A stretch of DNA of 30,521 bases. Source: Oscillospiraceae bacterium. GTDB lineage: Bacteria; Bacillota; Clostridia; Oscillospirales; Oscillospiraceae. The DNA is taken from positions 1 to 30,521 of the forward strand of contig JAFNXT010000120.1 of assembly GCA_017378975.1 (NCBI GenBank). The letters run 5' to 3'. Made by a program: the position numbers and the translations under genes. The notes beneath the pieces are model-generated. The model ran no database searches and was not told where the DNA came from. It saw only the letters and a list, made by a program, of their open reading frames with translations. Below are positions 6,913-13,544 of this stretch, in pieces (the first letter of the stretch is position 1; the number at the start of each line of letters is the position of its first letter).

Positions 6913-7851
6913 ATGGATAAACACACGGTGGCAGTGATGTCGGATATCCATTCCAATCACCGTGCTTTCAAGGCCTGTTATGAAGACGCGCTCCGGCATG
7001 GAGCGGATAGGTTCGTTTTTCTTGGGGACTATGTATCGGATCTGGCACAGACGAGGGAGACCTTGGATCTGCTGTATGAGATCCGGGACCGGTATCCCAC
7101 CGTCTGTCTGCGGGGGAACCGGGAACGGTATATGCTGGAATGCGAACAGGGGAGCGTATCCTTCCGGCCCGGGTCCAAGTCCGGATCCTTGCTGTATACC
7201 TTTGAACAGCTCCGGCCGGAGGATCTGGCGTTTTTCGGGGCGCTGGGCTGTTTCGATACGATCCGGATCGGCGGTATGTCTGTGGAGGTCGCCCATGCGT
7301 TCAAAGAGGATGACAGGCTTTGTTTTGAAAAGGGGGACGCTCTGATCGGGCAGGTGTTCGATGGTATGGAGACCAGGCTCCTGTTGACGGGCCACAGCCA
7401 CCGGCAATATGTGGCTCGTCGGGAGGGCAAGACCATCGTCAACCCCGGCTCGGTGGGGGTGCCGCAGGATGGTAGCTGGCTGAGTGCTTATGCGCTCCTT
7501 TGGGCAGAAGATGGCCAGTTCACCGTCCGGCTCCGGCAGGTCCCTTATGATATCCGGGCGGTGATCCATGCCCAGTTCGCCTCCGGACTGGTGGAGCGCA
7601 GCCACTGCTGGGGCATCAGCTCTCTTTACGATATGATCTGCGGACGGGAGGGGACCCTCCGTCTGCTGGAGGCTGTGAGTCGGCATGGAGATGTCTATGA
7701 TGAGACGGTCTGGCGCAGAGAGGCGGAGCGGATGGGGATGGCCTTCACAGAAGAGGAGGTCATGGAAGTGGCCGGAAAGATCTGTTCCGGTACTACATAT
7801 GTGACGGAAAACGAAGCTGCATATATCACCGGCCATAGAGGCGCACGATGA
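6913..7851 (+). CDS. Metallophosphoesterase, YfcE/MJ0936-like
   Basis: 312 residues. The calcineurin-like motifs are in order: MSDIHSN (residue 9 onward), FLGDYVSD, LRGNRE, LTGHSHRQ and VNPGSVGVPQDG, supplying the Asp, His and Asn ligands of a two-metal site. Such enzymes are cytosolic phosphodiesterases or phosphatases with broad substrates. The C-terminal ~100 residues, beyond the usual 160-240 residue core, are helical and of unknown role. GGAGGG lies upstream of the start. It ends 56 bases before the histidine kinase gene; I see no terminator in between, so read-through into the signalling locus is possible. Confidence 0.88.
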   Translation: MDKHTVAVMSDIHSNHRAFKACYEDALRHGADRFVFLGDYVSDLAQTRETLDLLYEIRDRYPTVCLRGNRERYMLECEQGSVSFRPGSKSGSLLYTFEQLRPEDLAFFGALGCFDTIRIGGMSVEVAHAFKEDDRLCFEKGDALIGQVFDGMETRLLLTGHSHRQYVARREGKTIVNPGSVGVPQDGSWLSAYALLWAEDGQFTVRLRQVPYDIRAVIHAQFASGLVERSHCWGISSLYDMICGREGTLRLLEAVSRHGDVYDETVWRREAERMGMAFTEEEVMEVAGKICSGTTYVTENEAAYITGHRGAR

Positions 7852-7907
7852 CCGGTCACATCGGTCGATATGGAACGTGTAATGGATCTTCCAAAGGAGT
7901 TGAGATG

Positions 7908-9758
7908 ATGAGCGTAAAAGAAACGAAGTTTCGTCTTTTCAGTATGTCGACCCTGACGATCGCAGGTGTCCTGTTATTATTGCTTTCAGCCGCCATTTTG
8001 CTGTGGCACGGCAATGCGACCAGTAATCAGGCTGAAACGGCGCTTGTCGCGCAGTTGTATTTTGACGGTGAGTATCGTATTGGCGATGGTCCCTGGCAGA
8101 AGATCGTAAAGGGGGCCCACATCCCGGCGACGGAGGGAGATGTGACGCTGCGGGGCAACTTCCATATGCTGGCCCCGGATGGCGAGTATGTGGGTATTTA
8201 TAGTGGGGATATGCCTGTCGCGTTTTATACGGACCATATCAGCCTGACCGTGTACGAAAGCGAAAACGGACCTTATACGGTCGATATGGAAAATCCTTTG
8301 TTTGGGGATTCCGCATGTGGCGTGGGTTGGGTCGCGTATCTTTTAAGAAGCCAGAGCGAAGAGCCGGTGGAGATCCTGGTCCATAATCCTCATGTCTTCG
8401 GAAATGAGACCGCGATCGATGAGCTGCTGTCCAATATGGCTTTTTGGTCAGGTCTTGATTTTGAAAAAAGCGCACTGGACCGGGGAGGGACCCAAAGAGA
8501 TATTGGTCTTTTCTTCGTTATGGTCTCCCTTCTGTTGTTGGGAACCGCTTTGTTCTCGACCCTGATACATATCAAGAACAGTAAGATCATCTGGGTGCTC
8601 GGCAGCGTGATCTTGTTCGCCGGCGCGTACCTGTCTTACAGTGCGGACGGCGTTTCGTTCTGGAGCGAGTCGATCGTTTCCAATACGACGCTGTTAGGGT
8701 GCTCCATGATGTTCTATATGCTGTTCCTTTCGATGGCGCTCGTGTATCTGCTGAAGGGGACGAAGCCGATCGGCGTGGTGACGGTCAGCATTCTGGGGTC
8801 GGTCGACGCGATGCTCTTGCTCTTGCCTGTCTTCACGGATGTGCTCTTTTTCGATACATGGCCGTATTGGGCAGCCACGCAAGTACTGGCGAACGTCATC
8901 CTGCTGGGGTGCCTGGTAAAAGAGTTCTTTGCGGGAAAAGGGAAAGTGCGTTTGGTCTACATCTTTTCGCTCCTGCCGCTCCTCTCGTTTGGGGTCGATG
9001 TGGTCATGGTCGACCTTGGTGTCTGGAGCACCGGGGTCTCTTCCAAATACGTTTTTGTCGTTTTCTTCGTCGTTGCCATGGTGATGGTCCTCAAGATCAT
9101 ACCGAATAACATCAATGCCCTTGCCAAAGCAAAGGAACTGGAAACGGAAAAGATCGCTTTGAACGCCCAGTTGGCTGAAAGCCGTATCTCGACGATGATG
9201 AGCCAGATCCGACCGCATTTCATCTATAATACCCTTGGGAGCATCGAACAGCTTTGCGAATTGGATCCGCAAAAGGCCGGAGAGCTCGTCCACGATTTCG
9301 CCAAATACCTGCGTGGTAATTTTGGCGAATTGGATAATCCGAGACCGATCCTGATGTCGAAGGAAATGGAGCACGTCCACCATTATATCAATATCGAAAA
9401 CGTTCGTTTCCCGGATATGACGTTTTCCTTTGAGATGAGATCCGTAGATTTCTGCTTGCCGGCACTCACGGTCCAGCCGATCGTTGAGAACGCGATCAAA
9501 CACGGATTGATGAAGCTGCAAAAAGGCGGCTCCATTCGGGTGGTCTCCTATGAAACGGATACGGACTATTGCATTTCTGTGGAGGATGACGGCGTAGGCT
9601 TCGATACGAGCAAACTGCTTGATGAGAAGAAACACATCGGGATCCGCAATATTCGCGATCGTCTGAAGGTGATGGTCGGCGGAACGCTTGAGATCGAAAG
9701 CACACCGGGCGTCGGTACGAAAGTCCTGATCAAAATACCGAAGGAGGGCAGAAAATGA
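7908..9758 (+). CDS. Multi-membrane LytS/YehU-type sensor histidine kinase
   Basis: 616 residues from ATG 7908; AAAGGAG at 7893-7899 gives eight-base spacing, and ATG 7905 is an alternative. Order: one membrane helix (about 12-32), an extracellular beta-rich sensor domain (about 35-175), then roughly seven hydrophobic helices (about 195-400), a layout like 7TMR-DISM sensors. A helical linker leads to a HisKA_5-type core: SQIRPHFIYNTLGSIEQL with H437, PIVENAIKHG (N box), DDGVGFD and a terminal TPGVGTKVLIKIP. It senses an extracytoplasmic cue and phosphorylates the regulator that overlaps its stop codon (ATGA). Kinases of this type usually pair with LytTR regulators; here the partner carries a SARP-like domain. 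Confidence 0.9.
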   Translation: MSVKETKFRLFSMSTLTIAGVLLLLLSAAILLWHGNATSNQAETALVAQLYFDGEYRIGDGPWQKIVKGAHIPATEGDVTLRGNFHMLAPDGEYVGIYSGDMPVAFYTDHISLTVYESENGPYTVDMENPLFGDSACGVGWVAYLLRSQSEEPVEILVHNPHVFGNETAIDELLSNMAFWSGLDFEKSALDRGGTQRDIGLFFVMVSLLLLGTALFSTLIHIKNSKIIWVLGSVILFAGAYLSYSADGVSFWSESIVSNTTLLGCSMMFYMLFLSMALVYLLKGTKPIGVVTVSILGSVDAMLLLLPVFTDVLFFDTWPYWAATQVLANVILLGCLVKEFFAGKGKVRLVYIFSLLPLLSFGVDVVMVDLGVWSTGVSSKYVFVVFFVVAMVMVLKIIPNNINALAKAKELETEKIALNAQLAESRISTMMSQIRPHFIYNTLGSIEQLCELDPQKAGELVHDFAKYLRGNFGELDNPRPILMSKEMEHVHHYINIENVRFPDMTFSFEMRSVDFCLPALTVQPIVENAIKHGLMKLQKGGSIRVVSYETDTDYCISVEDDGVGFDTSKLLDEKKHIGIRNIRDRLKVMVGGTLEIESTPGVGTKVLIKIPKEGRK

Positions 9759-10534
9759 TCGCGATCGCTGTAGATGATGAACCCTTGATGCTGGGGGCCC
9801 TGACGAAGGCCATCAAAGCGTCTGCCGATATCACTTCCGTTGCGGATTTTACTTCCTGCGAGGATGCCCTCGGCTATATTAAATGCGGACCCGTCGATAT
9901 CGCCTTTCTGGATATCAATATGCGTGGTATGGGCGGGCTTGCCCTTGCCGAGAAGATCCTCGGGTCTCGTCCGGACTGCAAGATCGTGTTTTGTACCGGC
10001 TATGAGGAATACGCGATCCCGGCTTTCAAGCTCCATGCGTCCGGTTATTTGATGAAACCCATATCGGCCAGGGATGTGCAGGCCGAGATCGATAACATCA
10101 AAGGGGTCCGGCAAAAACAAAAGCTGCTGACAGTCAAATGCTTCGGTAATTTCGAGGTCTATGCCAAGGGAGAAAAGCTGCCCTTCAAACGTTCCAAAAC
10201 GAAGGAGTTGTTTGCCTTTTTGGTGGACCGAAACGGTGCCGGTGTCACGGTGGCGGAAATAGGTGTCGCCCTTTGGGAAAATGATGAAGATCAAAAGAAC
10301 CAGAATTACATCCACCAGTTGTTCCGGGATCTGCGCCGGTCTCTTGGATCGGCAGGGGCGGAGGAGATCTTTGAGCGAAATAATTATTTCTACTCCATCG
10401 ACCCGGAAAAGCTGGACTGCGACTATTACGCATACCTGAAAAATGGAAGACCCGAATTCCGAGGGGAGTATATGACACAGTACAGTTGGGCAGAAAAGAC
10501 CTGCGGGGCACTGTGGGAAAAGAAAACGAAATAA
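9755..10534 (+). CDS. Response regulator with SARP/OmpR-like winged-helix domain
   Basis: 259 residues. The N-terminal receiver domain has DDE (7-9), phosphoacceptor D53 in FLDINMRGMGG, the CTGY switch Thr near residue 82 and the conserved Lys in YLMKP. From about residue 128, CFGNFEVYAKGEKLPFKRSK starts a winged helix of the OmpR/SARP kind, with LWENDEDQKNQNYIHQLFRD as the recognition region; the rest resembles a short activator tail. Such regulators bind paired direct repeats with an 11-base period next to the -10. The cluster contains two promoters with exactly that layout (10604-10639, 19748-19783), so these are likely targets. It overlaps the kinase gene by four bases and a terminator follows. 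Confidence 0.88.
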   Translation: MIAIAVDDEPLMLGALTKAIKASADITSVADFTSCEDALGYIKCGPVDIAFLDINMRGMGGLALAEKILGSRPDCKIVFCTGYEEYAIPAFKLHASGYLMKPISARDVQAEIDNIKGVRQKQKLLTVKCFGNFEVYAKGEKLPFKRSKTKELFAFLVDRNGAGVTVAEIGVALWENDEDQKNQNYIHQLFRDLRRSLGSAGAEEIFERNNYFYSIDPEKLDCDYYAYLKNGRPEFRGEYMTQYSWAEKTCGALWEKKTK

Positions 10535-10547
10535 GTCTGCCGGTCAG

Positions 10548-10589
10548 AGGGAGCGTTGCGCGTATTGTGCAACGTTCCCTTTTTGTTTC
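10548..10589 (+). terminator. Terminator of the two-component operon
   Basis: 12-base stem (10548-10559 with 10569-10580, one G-U pair), 9-base loop, then TTTTTGTTT. Confidence 0.85.
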
Positions 10590-10603
10590 GTTTGGGTCTC
10601 GTG

Positions 10604-10639
10604 TTTGTAAGAAGTTTGTCATACCATCGATGTTATACT
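10604..10639 (+). promoter_or_regulatory. Activator-type promoter with TTTGT direct repeats (copy 1)
   Basis: TTTGT at 10604-10608 and again at 10615-10619 (11-base period), followed by 14 bases and the -10 TATACT at 10634-10639 with TGT upstream. At the 17-base spacing the -35 would be GAAGTT, a poor match, so an activator bound to the repeats is expected. The promoter at 19748-19783 has identical geometry and shares the first 9-mer TTTGTAAGA. Confidence 0.7.
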
Positions 10640-10686
10640 AAAGCAAAGGATAAGCTGGGCATTTTATCGTTCGGAGGTGGAAGCAA

Positions 10687-11667
10687 ATGGCGGACAGGAA
10701 CATACCTGATCTTTTCAGGCGATCGCTCTGTGATATGTGTATCGATGAGTCAGATATCGTCAGGACCACGGACGGATTTTTCATGGTCAACAGGTCGGTC
10801 GCGGACATACTGGCATCGAAGGGTATTTTTGATTTTCCGGGTACGGGTGGGGAACGGTTGGCGTGCAGTCATTTTTATGACGACTGGTTTTTGTATGCCG
10901 TCCCAAACGAAGAGGCGCATACATACGGTCTTTTGAAGCTCAGAGAGCAGGAGCATGATGCCAAAGCCGGTCCTCCCGCCGACGGTGATACGCCGGGCGT
11001 GACGATCTCCTTTATCTCCTTCGATCACCGGATCCTGCTCGATTGCCTTGCTGACCCCACCGATGAAAACAGAAGGAAGCTGGATGTTGAGATCGACCGT
11101 GTAGTGGTTCGAAAGGGGCAACGCCACCACAAAGCACTAAAAAATTACTTCCAAGATCCGCAGTCCCAGGGGGCCTACCTTGTGGCCGGTATATACACGA
11201 GGTATATCGCTTCGTTGGCGGAGGATGGGCGCTTAGCAGTGCCGGAGCATTATAAAGAGATCGTGCGGCAGAGCGTTTTGTGTAAAAACTCCGGCAAGCG
11301 GGCGAGGATCCCGCGCTTTATCGAAGAGTTGAACCGTGCGGCAGGGCGTGTGGTTTGTGACGATGAAAACATATACTTTGAAGACGGGGAAGGGCCAACG
11401 GAGCATGAAGCCGCGGCGATCCTTGCCACCCACACGGGCAACACATCGGTATTTTCTTTTGCGGCCGAGGTGGAGTATCACGCAAGGTTCCTGACGCCTT
11501 TGGCGAAACTCAAGATCCCGTTCATCGGCAGATCGGTCTACGATTCCGCGATCCGTGCGGATATGACGATCGGAGATACCGAGTTCGAAGGTCCGGCACC
11601 GTTCCATCGGTCGGATTCCAAGATCGTGAAACGGCAATACGCGGCACATCGGATGCTAAGGTTTTGA
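10687..11667 (+). CDS. Uncharacterised cytosolic protein
   Basis: 326 residues; the start follows CGGAGGTGG. I do not recognise the family. No signal peptide or membrane helix is visible. The N-terminal ~90 residues contain two CxxC-like or clustered cysteines (LCDMC, residues 14-18) and a segment that could be PAS-like (IVRTTDGFFMVNRSVADILA), which is speculative. The centre is helical and basic (VVVRKGQRHHKALKNYF), and the C-terminal third is mixed. It has its own promoter, with direct repeats matching those before the pilus operon, so it is probably switched on together with the pili. It could be a regulator or an effector of the locus; neither can be told from sequence. Confidence 0.75.
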   Translation: MADRNIPDLFRRSLCDMCIDESDIVRTTDGFFMVNRSVADILASKGIFDFPGTGGERLACSHFYDDWFLYAVPNEEAHTYGLLKLREQEHDAKAGPPADGDTPGVTISFISFDHRILLDCLADPTDENRRKLDVEIDRVVVRKGQRHHKALKNYFQDPQSQGAYLVAGIYTRYIASLAEDGRLAVPEHYKEIVRQSVLCKNSGKRARIPRFIEELNRAAGRVVCDDENIYFEDGEGPTEHEAAAILATHTGNTSVFSFAAEVEYHARFLTPLAKLKIPFIGRSVYDSAIRADMTIGDTEFEGPAPFHRSDSKIVKRQYAAHRMLRF

Positions 11668-11685
11668 TTTGCCGCTACGGCAAAT
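11667..11685. promoter_or_regulatory. Palindrome ATTTGCCG-CTA-CGGCAAAT overlapping the next promoter
   Basis: Perfect 8-base arms with a 3-base centre. It starts on the last base of the upstream gene's stop codon and covers the -35 and spacer of the promoter at 11669-11696. With no U-run directly after it, a repressor operator is more likely than a terminator, though weak termination cannot be excluded. Confidence 0.5.
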
Positions 11686-11696
11686 TAGAATATAAT
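11669..11696 (+). promoter_or_regulatory. Promoter of the Pr6Pr-like membrane protein gene
   Basis: Approximate -35 TTGCC within TTTGCC (11668-11673), 17-base spacer, -10 TATAAT (11691-11696). The ribosome site AAGGG at 11711-11715 follows. Confidence 0.6.
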
Positions 11697-11723
11697 AGAA
11701 AAACATTTGAAAGGGTGATCGTC

Positions 11724-12410
11724 ATGATCAAAAACAGAACAGCACAATTGATCTATCAAACCATCTACACGACGTTGGGGTTCGTGGGGCTCGTTGCGAG
11801 CCTTGGGATCTTCGATAACATCGATATGATCCGTTGGGATTTCTATGTCCACTTCACCAACATCAGCAATTTCCTGTGTATCGGTGTCATGGTCACCGCG
11901 CTGATCCAAACGGCAAAGAAAAAAGAAGACAGCTATGTTTCCGCTGTGCCGATGCTGAAGTTCATCGGGATGCTCGGGATCCTTTTGACCTTCCTCGTTT
12001 TCAATATCATGCTCGCCGGCGCGGAAGGCCGTGATCCTCAGGCCAACTGGCGTGTGGGCAGCCTGTGCTTCCATGTCGTCCTTCCCATCCTGTACATCGC
12101 GGACTGGTTCCTGTTCTATGAGCGCAAAAAGGCGAAGTGGTATTATCCCATCGCTTCCATCGCGTTCCCGCTGGCTTATGTGATCTTCCTGCTTATCCAG
12201 GCGATCATTTTGAAGTTTGACGCTTCTATCCTGATCCCCACGACGACCACGCCCCTCATCTACCCTTACTTCTTTGTAAACCTTGATACGCAGGGCGTTT
12301 CCGGTGTCCTTATGTGGATCGGTATCCTTTCTGCGGCTTTTGCTGCGGTGGGCTTCGCGTTCTTCGGACTGGACAGATTGGGGAAGAAAAGCGCAAGCTC
12401 CCGTGTGTGA
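11724..12410 (+). CDS. Pr6Pr/FAR-17a-like integral membrane protein
   Basis: 228 residues with six predicted helices: about 8-28, 38-60, 72-95, 108-128, 140-165 and 190-215. The stretches FYVHFTNISNFLCIGVM, CFHVVLPILYIADWFLF and PLIYPYFFVNLDTQGVSG match the Pr6Pr family, related to FAR-17a/AIG1 proteins, whose eukaryotic members hydrolyse branched fatty-acid esters with a membrane Thr/His pair. A His in CFHVVLP could correspond to the catalytic one. The bacterial role is unknown. It has its own promoter with an overlapping palindrome and sits between an unknown gene and the phosphatase operon. Confidence 0.8.
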   Translation: MIKNRTAQLIYQTIYTTLGFVGLVASLGIFDNIDMIRWDFYVHFTNISNFLCIGVMVTALIQTAKKKEDSYVSAVPMLKFIGMLGILLTFLVFNIMLAGAEGRDPQANWRVGSLCFHVVLPILYIADWFLFYERKKAKWYYPIASIAFPLAYVIFLLIQAIILKFDASILIPTTTTPLIYPYFFVNLDTQGVSGVLMWIGILSAAFAAVGFAFFGLDRLGKKSASSRV

Positions 12411-12572
12411 TCGCGCGGCTGGCCCATAGGGGATACGAAGGATATCTTTCTGTACGTGTGACTTTGATGCAAAGACCGGTCGACGTTGGCCGGGCAGTCC
12501 GTCCCGGGCCGGACGGGAACGACATAACTGTGGAACAGCCGGAAAGGGGCTCTTAACGTAAGGGGGATCGGA

Positions 12573-13532
12573 ATGCCCAAAAAACATAGAAAATTTGCCG
12601 ATGACGGTTGGGCCGTCTGGGTCGACGGTGAGGACACGAGCACGATCCACATCAACGACTGGCTGGACCCCATGGGCAAAAGCTTCGTAGATATCGCTAT
12701 CCACATACGGGGCATCCAGTCGAGCAAGTCGTTGAATGTGTATGTGCCATTCACCGTTTCGGACGAAGAGCTCGAAGATGTGTCGCTGTCCTTTGGGGAT
12801 ACGAAGGTACTTCAGGCCATATTCAGTACCGCCTGTATCGTGGACTATAAGAAGAATCAGTACACATCAGAGATCGCCTATAACGGAAAGACTGTGGATA
12901 TCGTGCATATCAGCACCACGGGCTTCCAAGCGGAGCCCTTATCCAACGGGACCCTGATCCGTATCGATCTGCAGGCGATACGACCGTATTTTGACAATGA
13001 TGAGGCCTATTTCATTTGGCGTATGCCGCACAGATCTTTGGATGCGATATTCAGGCCCCGCGTCGATGTGAGGAATGTGATGGAACGTCTGCGTGACCTG
13101 ATCACGACACCGGTCGTGTCGGAGAAGTATGGCTATTCGATCCGCATCAACGAATCGAGGCTTTTGCCGGAGGAGATCACCCGCATCGGTATGTTCCACC
13201 GGCAAAGACTGAAGAAAGCGGTCATCACCATCTCAGTCCATGAAAACTACGAACTCAACGACAGCAATTGTTACCGGATCCGGCGATTGGAGGAAGCTCT
13301 GTACAGAGACTATCTGCCGAAAGAACTTCAGTGCGATGATGTCATCACCTATCAATGGGTCCAAAGCCGGGAAAATAATTTGCAGGGGCAGTTCAATTTC
13401 TACTACAGCATTACAAGGGATTCCATCAGCCGTGGCAGTATGCTCCTGTATATGATACTGCTGTTGGCTGTCGGTGTCGTTGGCGATTTCCTGTCAGAGG
13501 CCGTCCAGGCGCTGGTCAGGTCGATCATTTAA
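12573..13532 (+). CDS. Uncharacterised protein with C-terminal membrane anchor
   Basis: 319 residues; AGGGGGAT lies upstream of the start. I do not recognise the family. Residues 1-285 are soluble with a beta-rich pattern in two halves (about 1-170 and 185-285), and a single hydrophobic helix near residues 290-312 (SMLLYMILLLAVGVVGDFL) anchors the C-terminus, leaving the bulk in the cytosol. It precedes the 945-residue phosphatase by 12 bases, so it is almost certainly co-expressed with it and may work in the same signalling complex. The leader (12411-12572) has no promoter I can defend; read-through from 11669 is possible. Confidence 0.75.
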   Translation: MPKKHRKFADDGWAVWVDGEDTSTIHINDWLDPMGKSFVDIAIHIRGIQSSKSLNVYVPFTVSDEELEDVSLSFGDTKVLQAIFSTACIVDYKKNQYTSEIAYNGKTVDIVHISTTGFQAEPLSNGTLIRIDLQAIRPYFDNDEAYFIWRMPHRSLDAIFRPRVDVRNVMERLRDLITTPVVSEKYGYSIRINESRLLPEEITRIGMFHRQRLKKAVITISVHENYELNDSNCYRIRRLEEALYRDYLPKELQCDDVITYQWVQSRENNLQGQFNFYYSITRDSISRGSMLLYMILLLAVGVVGDFLSEAVQALVRSII

Positions 13533-13544
13533 GGAGGTGGACGG

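Noticed and set aside
12499..12516. GC-rich hairpin CCGTCC-loop-GGACGG before the 12573 gene
   Set aside because: Only a 6-bp stem with no U-run; too weak to call a terminator or riboswitch.
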